From assembly GCA_043778315.1 (NCBI GenBank), contig JAYWGJ010000277.1:1-21511 (forward strand): 21,511 bases of DNA, given 5' to 3'. Origin of the DNA: JBEEMU01 sp043778315. Lineage in GTDB: Bacteria > Bacteroidota > Bacteroidia > Chitinophagales > Saprospiraceae. Below are positions 1 through 7,443 of the stretch, in pieces. The notes under the pieces are model-generated. The model was not told the DNA's origin. It saw only the letters and a list, made by a program, of their open reading frames with translations, and ran no database searches. Position numbers and translations under genes: made by a program. Each line of letters starts with the position of its first letter. Within the stretch, counting starts at the first letter, position 1.

Positions 1-156
1 GCCGTCGCGCTCTTTGCGCTGCAACTCGAGCGACAAAACGTAGCCGCCCAAAACGAAGGCTATCGCCATCCATAAACCAAACATTTTGACGATGCTCAAC
101 GCTGGAATATCAACGCCGAGCGTCTGCTTAATAAAAAAACCTAAATCTGGATACAT
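1..156 (-). CDS. lgt: Lgt-like prolipoprotein diacylglyceryl transferase, N-terminal fragment
   Basis: The minus strand reads open from an ATG at 156-154 to the window edge, giving 52 residues that start MYPDLGFFIKQTLG and contain a hydrophobic segment (about residues 20-42, MFGLWMAIAFVLGGYVLSLE) followed by a charged stretch LQRKERDG. This N-terminal pattern, with a short MYP start, one membrane helix and a following charged LxRKE stretch, is what I recall from Bacteroidota Lgt homologues, which transfer diacylglycerol from phosphatidylglycerol to the lipobox cysteine of prolipoproteins in the inner membrane. The catalytic part lies outside the window, so the assignment rests on the N-terminus only. 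Several lipoproteins are encoded in this window, but that is no evidence of functional linkage. A heptamer array begins 7 bp upstream of the start codon. Confidence 0.6.
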   Translation of the reverse strand, partial: MYPDLGFFIKQTLGVDIPALSIVKMFGLWMAIAFVLGGYVLSLELQRKERDG

Positions 157-163
157 GATGAAA

Positions 164-324
164 AAACTATAAGCGGTAAGCTGTGAACTAAAAACTATAA
201 GCGGTGAGGTAAAAACTTTAAGCTGTAAGCGATGAACTAAAAACTATAAGCGGTGAGGTAAAAACTTTAAGCGGTAAGCGAAAAACACAAAACTGTAAGC
301 GTTAAGCTGAAAACTAAAAACGTA
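164..324 (+). repeat. Heptamer array A (23 units of 7 bp)
   Basis: The stretch divides without remainder into 23 heptamers, mostly of the types AAGCKGT and AAACTAT, with variants such as GAACTAA, GAGGTAA, AAACTTT and AAGCGTT. A 49-bp (7 x 7) block is duplicated: 185-231 and 234-280 differ at one position (T at 224 against G at 273). On the + strand the junctions supply stop codons in rotating frames (TAA at 170, TAA at 177, TGA at 184). It lies between the divergent Lgt-like and MFS genes. It resembles in design the short tandemly repeated repetitive (STRR) heptamers known from cyanobacteria, though the sequence differs. Confidence 0.9.
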
Positions 325-334
325 ATTTTTTTTG

Positions 335-342
335 CAAAAATA
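335..342 (-). promoter_or_regulatory. Possible -7 box for the Lgt-like gene
   Basis: On the minus strand this reads TATTTTTG, matching the Bacteroidota -7 consensus TAnnTTTG. No good -33 box (TTTG) lies 19-21 bp further upstream. If used, the transcript would carry the whole 164-324 heptamer array as its leader. Weak. Confidence 0.25.
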
Positions 343-418
343 CTTACTTTTATTGGTAAGATTGTAACTTTACGCAAACAATAATTTAAAACCTTTACTT
401 ATCCGTTTTTATTTTAGC

Positions 419-1684
419 ATGATGATACAAAAAACAAACGCGCCTGTGGGTATTCGCGCCGCTTTTAATATGATTGTGGTGGTTGCTGCATTAGGTTATT
501 TTGTCGATATTTACGACCTTATTTTGTTCGGCGTGGTGCGCGTTCCGAGCCTCAATAGTATCGGCATTACCGACCCCGAAGCCGTTAAAAATGCAGGCTT
601 GAGCCTCATTAATTGGCAGATGTTCGGTATGCTTTTCGGCGGCGTGCTGTGGGGCGTGATGGGCGATCGCAAAGGGCGCGTACAGGTTTTGTTCGGCTCT
701 ATTTTAATGTATTCATTGGCAAATATAATGAATGGGTTTGTGGACAGCTTCGGCGAAAACAGCCTACTGATGTACAAAATACTCCGCTTGGTGGCGGGTA
801 TCGGCTTGGCAGGCGAACTCGGTGCGGGCATCACTTTGGTCAGCGAAACGATGCACAAAGAAGACCGTGGCTACGGCACTATGCTGGTGGTGATGTTCGG
901 CGCGCTCGGCGGCGTGACCGCCGCGCTCGTTGGGCGACAATTCGACTGGCACATCTCCTACTTCGTGGGCGGCACGTTGGGTTTGGCACTGCTGCTGCTA
1001 CGCGCAGGCGCATACGAATCGGGTATGTTTCGCGAAGCGCAATACGCGAACATCGAGCGCGGCAACTTCCTATCTTTATTCACGAACGGCTCGCGGTTGC
1101 GCAAATACATCGCTTGTATTTTTATCGGTTTACCCATCTGGTTTTCGGTCGGTATTCTGATATTATTGGCAAAAGAAATCACTTTGAAAATAGGCGTGAC
1201 GGGCATCGACACCAAAAACATCAACGGTACGGCGATACTCTGGCTGTACGTCGGTTTGGCGGTCGGCGACATCGCGAGCGGCTGGCTCAGTCAGGTGTTG
1301 CGCTCGCGCAAAAAAGTGGTGCTTTTATTCATTATTTTACACGCGGCGAGCATCATCACTTACCTTTCTGTACGCGATATTTCGGCTACGACCTTCGCTA
1401 TAATGATATTTTTGGTGGGCGCAACAACGGGCTACTGGGGCTTGTTCGCGACTATCGCCTCCGAGCAGTTTGGCACTAATCTGCGCGCAACGGTGGCAAC
1501 TACCGTGCCTAATTTTGTGCGCGGCGCGCTGATTCCGATTACCGCCGCGTTTCAGTATTTCGATGTGCGCATCGGGACTATTAATGCCGCAATGACCGTC
1601 GGTATGGTTTGTATCGCGCTCGGCATCGCCGCCGTGATTTCTATGGACGAAACTTTCGGAAAGGATTTGGATTATACGGAATAG
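419..1684 (+). CDS. MFS transporter (metabolite/sugar-type)
   Basis: A 421-residue polytopic membrane protein of normal length for a 12-helix major facilitator. The loop after helix 2 has the family motif as GDRKGR (residues 82-87), and helix 4 begins RLVAGIGLAGELGAG (about 123-137), the R-x3-G-x-G-x2-GE signature. Two acidic residues (D30, D33) sit in helix 1 (GYFVDIYDLILFG). The C-terminal half has the conserved EQFGTNLRATVATT stretch and ends in ETFGKDLDYTE, a tail I associate with Bacteroidota MFS permeases of the sugar/metabolite:proton symporter type. The substrate cannot be told. Two ATGs stand in tandem (419, 422) and either could be used; there is no Shine-Dalgarno. It is divergent from the Lgt-like gene, and the only promoter-like string is TAACTTTA at 365-372, one mismatch from the -7 box. 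Heptamer arrays lie on both sides. Confidence 0.9.
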   Translation: MMIQKTNAPVGIRAAFNMIVVVAALGYFVDIYDLILFGVVRVPSLNSIGITDPEAVKNAGLSLINWQMFGMLFGGVLWGVMGDRKGRVQVLFGSILMYSLANIMNGFVDSFGENSLLMYKILRLVAGIGLAGELGAGITLVSETMHKEDRGYGTMLVVMFGALGGVTAALVGRQFDWHISYFVGGTLGLALLLLRAGAYESGMFREAQYANIERGNFLSLFTNGSRLRKYIACIFIGLPIWFSVGILILLAKEITLKIGVTGIDTKNINGTAILWLYVGLAVGDIASGWLSQVLRSRKKVVLLFIILHAASIITYLSVRDISATTFAIMIFLVGATTGYWGLFATIASEQFGTNLRATVATTVPNFVRGALIPITAAFQYFDVRIGTINAAMTVGMVCIALGIAAVISMDETFGKDLDYTE

Positions 1685-1698
1685 GCAGTCTCCCCCAA

Positions 1699-1715
1699 CC
1701 CCTCCGAAGGAGGGG
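1699..1715. repeat. REP-like palindrome downstream of the MFS gene
   Basis: CCCCTCC (1699-1705) pairs with GGAGGGG (1709-1715) around a GAA loop, 15 bp after the MFS stop codon. The surrounding string CCCCCAACCCCTCCGAAGG is, as I recall, a recurrent intergenic palindrome in many Bacteroidota genomes. No T tract follows, so it is more likely a REP-like element than an intrinsic terminator, although it could stabilise the 3' end. Confidence 0.6.
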
Positions 1716-1727
1716 AGGCGCACATGA

Positions 1728-1804
1728 TACGCATTTATCGCTTACAGTTTTGGGCTTTGGGCTTACCTTTTCAGCTTATAGCTTAACGTTTTTAGCTTAT
1801 AATT
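1728..1804 (-). repeat. Heptamer array B (11 units, opposite orientation to A)
   Basis: Eleven heptamers in phase (TACGCAT, TTATCGC, TTACAGT, TTTGGGC twice, TTACCTT, TTCAGCT, TATAGCT, TAACGTT, TTTAGCT, TATAATT). Read on the minus strand, the units AGCTAAA, AACGTTA, AGCTGAA and ACTGTAA match the vocabulary of array A. Arrays A and B therefore flank the MFS gene as diverged inverted repeats. The array ends just upstream of the promoter of the HAD-like gene. Confidence 0.75.
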
Positions 1805-1818
1805 TCAGCAGTTTTTTG

Positions 1819-1826
1819 TATCTTTG
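1819..1826 (+). promoter_or_regulatory. -7 box of the HAD-like gene
   Basis: TATCTTTG fits TAnnTTTG exactly and lies 28 bp upstream of the ATG at 1854. The -33 region is poor (TTAT at 1797-1800 with an 18-bp spacer). Its position decides the start: an upstream in-frame TTG at 1824 would lie inside the promoter, so the ATG at 1854 is preferred. Confidence 0.55.
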
Positions 1827-1853
1827 CGGCGTTTTTTCACTACAATAATTTCT

Positions 1854-2243
1854 ATGAAACGAGTATCTTTTGATTTTGACGGAACGCTAACCGAACAACG
1901 CGTGTTGCAGTTTGCCAAAAAGCTGCGCGACGAAGGCTACGAGCTATGGATTACGACGCTCCGACATTCCGACGAAAATATGGCAGCACTCGGCATCAAA
2001 ACATTTTATAATAACGAAAAATTATTCAAAATAGCCAAACAATTAGGTATAAAAACCAATCATATTCAGTTTTGCAACGAAACGGGCTACAAATTGGAGT
2101 ATTTGATAGACAAAGACTTTCGTTTTCACTTAGACGACGACCGATACATCATTCACTCAATAGGGCAACACCTGCCACATATAATAGTAGATTGTTACGA
2201 TCCAGACTGGAGAACACAGTGTTTGGAGCGATTGGTGGATTAA
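1854..2243 (+). CDS. Small HAD-fold phosphatase-like protein
   Basis: A 129-residue protein starting MKRVSFDFDGTLTEQR. It shows HAD motif I as D7-F-D9-G-T (nucleophile and acid/base aspartates), a motif II threonine in ITTLR (34-35), a candidate motif III lysine (K80 or K87) and a motif IV acidic cluster, LDDDR (D94-D96). These are the elements needed for Mg2+-dependent phosphoryl transfer through an aspartyl phosphate. The protein lacks room for a large cap domain and resembles the short cap-less HAD proteins often seen in phages and bacterial accessory regions. The substrate is unknown. No terminator is visible between it and the next gene 104 bp downstream. Confidence 0.75.
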   Translation: MKRVSFDFDGTLTEQRVLQFAKKLRDEGYELWITTLRHSDENMAALGIKTFYNNEKLFKIAKQLGIKTNHIQFCNETGYKLEYLIDKDFRFHLDDDRYIIHSIGQHLPHIIVDCYDPDWRTQCLERLVD

Positions 2244-2347
2244 TGGTGTTGGTGATAGAGAATAAAGAATATATTGTTATTATAATATAAATGAAAAAGT
2301 TGTAATTATAATAATGCAAAAAGCAATGAATTTATACAATAAAAACA

Positions 2348-3901
2348 ATGCAAAACCTACCAAAACTGCCCATCGGCGTACAACATTTTAGCGTCTTGAA
2401 AGGCGAAAATTACCTATATATTGACAAAACCGAAGCGGTGCATCAGCTCGCGAACGAGGGCGGCGCGTTCTTTTTGTCGCGACCGCGCAGGTTCGGCAAG
2501 TCGCTGTTTTTGCATACCTTAGCCGAACTCGCGCATGGGCGACGCGAACTATTTAACGATACTTGGATTGAAGATAAATGGGATTGGTCGCGCAAATATC
2601 CCGTACTGCATTTCCAATTTGCATCTATGTCGTTTCACGATATGGGGTTACGCCCTGCGATTTTGGTCGTTTTGAAAAAAATGTGCGTAGAACACGACAT
2701 TATACCAAAAACCGACGATGTAAAATCGATATTTGGACAATTATTGCAAGAAATATCGGCAAAAAAGGGCAAATTAGTTTTATTGGTAGATGAATACGAC
2801 AAACCAATTATCACTTATTTGGAGTCGCATAAAATGCCGATAGCCATTGAAAATCAAGCAATTATGAAAGATTTTTATGGTATTTTGAAAGATAATGGCG
2901 ATTGTACACATTTGACGATGATTACGGGCGTTTCGAAATTTGCAAGAGTTTCGCTGTTTTCAGACCTCAACCACTTGCAAGACCTAACCTTAAACAATCG
3001 TTTTGCAACAACATTTGGCTACACACAAACAGAGGTTGAAGTGTATTTTGAGCCGTATATTGCCAAATATTTAGCTGAAACCCCAGATTTTACCCGCGAA
3101 AGATTTTTAGAAAAGGTAAAACTTTGGTACAATGGCTATTCGTGGGATAGCCGCACAACGGTGTACAATCCGTTTGGTTTACTTAACTTTTTTAAAACAG
3201 GGCAGTTTCAAAATTTTTGGTTCGCGTCGGGAACGCCAAGTTTTTTGCAACATTTATTGTTGAATAAAGGACAAACGAATTTTGAAAACTGTATGGTTTC
3301 GAATACTTTTTTAGACCAATACGACTTAGAAAACATACAATCCGCTTCGCTTTTGTTCCAAACGGGTTATTTGACCATAAAAGACATCAATCCCGAAGAC
3401 AATACGATGACTTTGGATTATCCGAACTTGGAGGTGCGCGAAAGTTTTTATCAATTTTTGATAACGTATTTAGGACAACGCGAAACGGATAGCAAAATAA
3501 CGGTACGCGAACTGAACGCCGCTTTTCGCAATAACGACTTGGAAGAAGCGTATCAAATTTTGTGCGAGGTGTTCGACGCGCTGCCTTACGACGTGTATAA
3601 AGCCTCGAACGAAGCACTATATCATGGACTTATACATATTTTATTCAAATATATGGGTATAAGCATACAGAGCGAAGTGCATACCAAACGCGGCAGATTA
3701 GATGCGGTGATACAGACGGGAACGCACGTTTATATTTTTGAATTTAAGTTTAATAAATCAAGCGAAGCGGCAATACAACAACTTCAAAAACGCGATTACG
3801 CCGCCAAATTCAGGCATTTAGACAAGCAAATTGTAGGCATCGGCTTGAATTTTACGGAAAAAGACCACGCCTTAGACGAGTGGATTGTGCTGGAATTATA
3901 A
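2348..3901 (+). CDS. AAA-ATPase-like / PD-(D/E)XK nuclease protein, copy 1
   Basis: A 517-residue protein of the widespread family with an N-terminal AAA-ATPase-like domain (PF09820 type) and a C-terminal PD-(D/E)XK nuclease-like domain (DUF1703/PF08011 type). It begins with the typical LPIGVQHFSVLKGENYLYIDKT. Walker A is the atypical SRPRRFGKS (44-52), Walker B is LVLLVDEYD (143-151), and MITGVSKFARVSLFSDLN (191-208) is a family hallmark. The nuclease motif is E443, D452 and EFK (465-467), with Q478 nearby, so both active sites look intact. Length is normal. ATG 2348 is the only sensible start; an ATG at 2314 is out of frame. No biochemical function is firmly established for the family as far as I know; its abundance and strain-variable copy number suggest a mobile or defence-related role. 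It is paralogous to 4597-6147. Confidence 0.9.
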   Translation: MQNLPKLPIGVQHFSVLKGENYLYIDKTEAVHQLANEGGAFFLSRPRRFGKSLFLHTLAELAHGRRELFNDTWIEDKWDWSRKYPVLHFQFASMSFHDMGLRPAILVVLKKMCVEHDIIPKTDDVKSIFGQLLQEISAKKGKLVLLVDEYDKPIITYLESHKMPIAIENQAIMKDFYGILKDNGDCTHLTMITGVSKFARVSLFSDLNHLQDLTLNNRFATTFGYTQTEVEVYFEPYIAKYLAETPDFTRERFLEKVKLWYNGYSWDSRTTVYNPFGLLNFFKTGQFQNFWFASGTPSFLQHLLLNKGQTNFENCMVSNTFLDQYDLENIQSASLLFQTGYLTIKDINPEDNTMTLDYPNLEVRESFYQFLITYLGQRETDSKITVRELNAAFRNNDLEEAYQILCEVFDALPYDVYKASNEALYHGLIHILFKYMGISIQSEVHTKRGRLDAVIQTGTHVYIFEFKFNKSSEAAIQQLQKRDYAAKFRHLDKQIVGIGLNFTEKDHALDEWIVLEL

Positions 3902-3924
3902 TTTAAACAAAAATACGCTATCTT

Positions 3925-4572
3925 GTGAAGACAAAAATATTTCCGCTTTACGACGACACAAAAGATATTTTGCGCGTCGCGCATACTGCTGATTACAGCC
4001 GTCTGACTATCGATGTAAACGATAACAGCGTAGGAGTTGTAGGCAGTCGCGAAGACCTAAAAACTGGCGTAAATTACGATATTGGCGACGGTAATATACT
4101 GGCTATCAAGCTATTAAATAAATATTTCATTGCTCATCAACTACAAATTTTGGTGAACGGCGAAGCCGTAGAAAATAGCGATACGCACCCCGAAGTACAA
4201 TTCAAATGGGTGTTTTGGGTAGCGACGCTTCCGTTTACGGCAACTTTAATGTACAATATTAACGATGCTATTTTTCGCGAAGTGACCATATCCGCAGCTA
4301 TTTTTGGTATTAATTTACTGTTTTTAGCAATTTTTTACCGATACCGTAGCATAACGCTATTGCTCAGTATTATTTTATTACACGGCTATCAGGTGTTTAT
4401 CCAACTCCTTATATATCCTAACCTCAAAATATATTACGGTGATGAGGCTGGTTATTTTTTGTTCAGTTGGTTCGCTCAAACACTAATATGGCTGCTGCCA
4501 ACACTATATTTATTGTATGAAGGCATGGGTATTATAAGAAATCTGGAAGCGGTGCGGCGTAGCGAAAAGTAA
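3925..4572 (+). CDS. Hypothetical four-helix membrane protein with soluble N-terminal domain
   Basis: A 215-residue protein of no family I recognise. Residues 1-92 are soluble, probably beta-rich (LTIDVNDNSVGVVG, DIGDGNILAIKLL, LQILVNGEAVEN). Four hydrophobic segments follow at about 95-111, 120-138, 143-164 and 176-203, and the protein ends in a basic tail (RRSEK). The start is GTG at 3925; no ATG is suitably placed. It is wedged between two paralogous AAA/PD-(D/E)XK genes with spacers of only 23 and 24 bp, so cotranscription is likely. A membrane-embedded partner is reminiscent of pore-forming effectors in defence modules, but that is inference from context. It could also be an unrelated membrane protein. 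Confidence 0.7.
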   Translation: MKTKIFPLYDDTKDILRVAHTADYSRLTIDVNDNSVGVVGSREDLKTGVNYDIGDGNILAIKLLNKYFIAHQLQILVNGEAVENSDTHPEVQFKWVFWVATLPFTATLMYNINDAIFREVTISAAIFGINLLFLAIFYRYRSITLLLSIILLHGYQVFIQLLIYPNLKIYYGDEAGYFLFSWFAQTLIWLLPTLYLLYEGMGIIRNLEAVRRSEK

Positions 4573-4596
4573 AAATAATTTTTCAATAAAAAAATA

Positions 4597-6147
4597 ATGT
4601 TACAAAAACTACCCATTAGTTACGCCGATTTTGCGACAATCCGCAATAAAAACTGTATTTATATAGATAAAACGCAGTATATTTACGAATTAGCCCATTC
4701 AGGCGGAATGTATTTTTTGTCGCGTCCGCGCCGCTTCGGAAAGTCGATGACGCTCTGGACGCTCAAAGAGCTATTCGAGGGCAAACGCGACCTTTTCAAA
4801 GGCTTGTGGATTGACGAACACTGGGATTGGTCGCGTAAGCCAAACCCCGTTATTCATGTTTCCTTTAAGAATATGGATTATATCGGGCATGGTTTGCAAA
4901 AAGCATTGTCGCGCTGTTTGCTCCAAATCGGAAGCGATGCGGGTATAATATTGACATCAGAAACCGCAAAGGATTTATTACAGGAGCTTTTATTCGCATT
5001 AGCCAAAACAAATAAAGTGGTCGTTTTGATAGACGAATACGACGTGCCGATAACACATTATTTGACGGATAAAATTGAATTGGCTCGCGAAAACCAAGAG
5101 TTATTGAAAGAATTTTATACCACTTTGAAGGAAAATGATAGTACAATTGAGTTTGTGATGATAACGGGCGTGAGCAAATTTGCGAAAGTTGGTATTTTTT
5201 CGGGCTTAAATAATATTCGCGATATAAGCATGGAGGCAAAATTTTCGACCATGTTTGGCTATACGCAAGAAGAATTGGAAGGCAATTTTGACACCTACTT
5301 AGCCGTTATTCAAGAGAAATTAAACCTAAATCGGAACGAATTAATAGAAAAAATACGTTTTTGGTATAATGGCTATCGTTTTAAATACGATGCGACAAGC
5401 GTTTATAATCCAGTTTCGGTTAATTTATTTTTGGAAACCCAGGAGTTTACCAATTTTTGGTTCGAGACTGGCACGCCGTCTTTTTTGGTCAAACACCTCA
5501 AAGAACATGGAATGTTTATGTTTCACAACGAAGCCGTTTCGTCTTATTCGTTCAATAGTTTCGATATCGAAAACCTAAACACCTGGGGTTTGCTGTATCA
5601 AACGGGTTACCTGACCATAAAAAGCCGCGAGGAAGACGACGACGACGCGTATTATTTGGATTATCCGAATTACGAAGTAGAAAAATCGATGGTGACGTGC
5701 TTGCTCGAGGGCTTCAATGGTTTACAAATCGGTGAGGGCGTTCCGCTTTCGCGTCGCCTCGAAAAAGCATTAATAAACAACGATATTGCGCAGGCAATCA
5801 GCGTACTGCAAACCATTTTCAAAAAAATACCGTACCAAATTTACGAGCAAAACAAGGAGGCGTTTTACCACGCATCGGTTTATTTATTGTTTACTTATAT
5901 GGGTTTTCGCATACATAGCGAGGTTTGCCTCAGCGACGGGCGTTGCGATAGTTTACTAGAAACAAAAACGCATTTTTTTATCATGGAGTTCAAATTAGAT
6001 ACCAAACCCGAAGTCGCGCTACAGCAAATTATAGACAAAGATTACGCGCAAGCATACCGCAATAAAGGCAAAGAAATAGTCGGCATCGGCATTGTGTTTA
6101 GTAGCGAGACGCGGAATATTGGCGCGTTCGCGAGCGCGGTGCTATAG
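4597..6147 (+). CDS. AAA-ATPase-like / PD-(D/E)XK nuclease protein, copy 2
   Basis: A 516-residue paralogue of 2348-3901, with the same architecture along its whole length. It starts MLQKLPISYADFATIRNKN. Walker A is SRPRRFGKS (42-50), identical to copy 1; Walker B is VVVLIDEYD (141-149). VMITGVSKFAKVGIFSGLN, FWYNGY, NFWFETGTPSFL and LLYQTGYLTIK correspond block by block to copy 1. The nuclease motif is E442, D451 and EFK (464-466), followed by QQ at 476-477, so it also looks catalytically complete. Inter-copy divergence is well beyond a recent duplication: large blocks between motifs differ. A run of acidic residues (EEDDDD, about 345-350) is specific to this copy. The gene lies 24 bp after the membrane-protein gene and 42 bp before the ATPase gene. 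Confidence 0.9.
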   Translation: MLQKLPISYADFATIRNKNCIYIDKTQYIYELAHSGGMYFLSRPRRFGKSMTLWTLKELFEGKRDLFKGLWIDEHWDWSRKPNPVIHVSFKNMDYIGHGLQKALSRCLLQIGSDAGIILTSETAKDLLQELLFALAKTNKVVVLIDEYDVPITHYLTDKIELARENQELLKEFYTTLKENDSTIEFVMITGVSKFAKVGIFSGLNNIRDISMEAKFSTMFGYTQEELEGNFDTYLAVIQEKLNLNRNELIEKIRFWYNGYRFKYDATSVYNPVSVNLFLETQEFTNFWFETGTPSFLVKHLKEHGMFMFHNEAVSSYSFNSFDIENLNTWGLLYQTGYLTIKSREEDDDDAYYLDYPNYEVEKSMVTCLLEGFNGLQIGEGVPLSRRLEKALINNDIAQAISVLQTIFKKIPYQIYEQNKEAFYHASVYLLFTYMGFRIHSEVCLSDGRCDSLLETKTHFFIMEFKLDTKPEVALQQIIDKDYAQAYRNKGKEIVGIGIVFSSETRNIGAFASAVL

Positions 6148-6189
6148 TAAAACAAACAAGAACTTTTTTTATTATAAATACAATCAATT

Positions 6190-7443
6190 ATGCTCAAAAG
6201 TATATCGATAGAAAACTTTTTTAGCTTTGGCGCAAGCCAAACGATTACGCTCGATGCAGGCGCAAACCTACTCGTAGGCATCAACGGCTCTGGAAAAAGC
6301 AATTTTTTCAGAGCGATGCGCTTGCTACAAGCAGCATTAGACTACTCGAGTATAAAAGATGTTATTGATAAAGAGTTCGGTGGTATTAGTAATATTTTTT
6401 TCTTAGGAAAAGAAGACATAAAAAGCTTCAAAATTACTTATACTTTTGATGGAAAGAAAAGTCCATTGGTGAAATCCGATTTAAAGAAAACGATTGAAGT
6501 AGGCGCTAACATTCCTTATAGTTTTTCTTCCAATAAAGAAGTTATTGACACTATCAATGAGTTACAAAAAAATGATTGGGAATATCAAATCACTGTAAAA
6601 ACAAATCACACTGGAACTATTTCTGCTGAAAAAGAAATTTCAATAGAAACCGGACATCAAAAATACACCTCTACTTATAATGGTGCTTGGTCAGCACCTA
6701 TTACTACAAAACAATTTCCTGTTTACGGCTTTTCCAAACGTGACTATGATATTCATTTGCCTGTTTTTGAGAGATGTATCGTTCAGTGTTTTACTATACC
6801 CATAGAAAGGTTGTTTTTATACAGCTATTTTGATACTTCGCCGAGTAAGCTCGGTATTCGCTTTGCTAACAATAAAGAAGGTATTATACTATCGCAAAGC
6901 GGTAATAATCTAAAATATGCACTAAATTATTTATACCACGACCAACAAGAATCTTACGAAAACCTATTAGCAGCAGTACGTAATGTCAATCAGAATTTTG
7001 AAAAGTTGATATTTAAAACCTTACACGAAGATGTAACTTTATCCTTGCAAGAAAAAAAATTACACGATAGAATATCTTTAAATGCTATGTCGGACGGAAC
7101 GGTACGGTTTTTATCATTGATGACTATTTTTTATAATCCCGAGCGCGGGAAACTGATTTGTATAGACGAACCCGAACTCGGCTTACACCCTGACATGATT
7201 AAAGCCCTCGCAAATGCAATAAAACACGCGGTAAGCGACGGCACGCAGTTTATTATTGCTACGCATCACCCTTTATTACTCAATTATTTTGATATTGAAA
7301 ATGTGACCGTTTTTGAAAAAGATGCCGATAATCAAACTATCCTAACTCAATTAACAACCGCCGATTTGGAAAAAATGGGTGAAGAAACGGATTATGTGGG
7401 TCAGTTATGGCTCAACGGCATTATAGGAGGTGTAAGATGGTAA
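6190..7443 (+). CDS. ABC-type/AAA_21-family predicted ATPase of a two-gene OLD-like module
   Basis: A 417-residue ATPase with an ABC/SMC-like head. Walker A is GINGSGKS (30-37), the signature-like segment is AMSDGT (299-304), Walker B is ICIDEPE (323-328) followed by LGLHPDM, and the H-loop is FIIATHHP (354-361). This layout fits AAA_21/COG4637-type ATPases related to the OLD family. There is no nuclease domain in the protein itself: the C-terminus stops at LWLNGIIGGVRW, typical of members that leave the TOPRIM domain to a separate neighbour. That neighbour overlaps it by 7 bp. Base composition is visibly AT-richer than in aconitase or parC. By analogy with Gabija, PARIS and OLD systems a role as sensor/ATPase of an anti-phage module is plausible, but this pairing is not one I can name as experimentally proven. 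Confidence 0.85.
   Translation: MLKSISIENFFSFGASQTITLDAGANLLVGINGSGKSNFFRAMRLLQAALDYSSIKDVIDKEFGGISNIFFLGKEDIKSFKITYTFDGKKSPLVKSDLKKTIEVGANIPYSFSSNKEVIDTINELQKNDWEYQITVKTNHTGTISAEKEISIETGHQKYTSTYNGAWSAPITTKQFPVYGFSKRDYDIHLPVFERCIVQCFTIPIERLFLYSYFDTSPSKLGIRFANNKEGIILSQSGNNLKYALNYLYHDQQESYENLLAAVRNVNQNFEKLIFKTLHEDVTLSLQEKKLHDRISLNAMSDGTVRFLSLMTIFYNPERGKLICIDEPELGLHPDMIKALANAIKHAVSDGTQFIIATHHPLLLNYFDIENVTVFEKDADNQTILTQLTTADLEKMGEETDYVGQLWLNGIIGGVRW
7425..7430 (+). promoter_or_regulatory. Strong Shine-Dalgarno deciding the TOPRIM-protein start
   Basis: AGGAGG, 6 bp before the ATG at 7437, lies inside the end of the ATPase gene. Such a strong Shine-Dalgarno is rare in Bacteroidota and absent from the other genes here. 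It favours ATG 7437 over the in-frame ATG at 7407 and suggests coupled or adjusted translation. Confidence 0.75.

Noticed and set aside
164..324. CRISPR-like array
   Set aside because: Period is 7 bp with no spacers, and no cas genes are nearby.
511..858. 115-residue minus-strand open frame inside the MFS gene
   Set aside because: Antisense shadow of the transporter; no promoter, start context or recognisable motif.
613..1479. 288-residue open frame overlapping the MFS gene
   Set aside because: It lies in another frame of a clear 12-helix transporter, is rich in Arg/His from GC-rich codons read out of frame, and shows no domain.
1824..1853. TTG start for the HAD-like protein
   Set aside because: It overlaps the promoter -7 box, and the conserved HAD start (MKRVSFDFDGT) begins at 1854.
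7407..7436. Upstream ATG for the TOPRIM protein
   Set aside because: It would add MAQRHYRRCK from the end of the ATPase gene; AGGAGG precedes the ATG at 7437, and the TOPRIM strand begins there.
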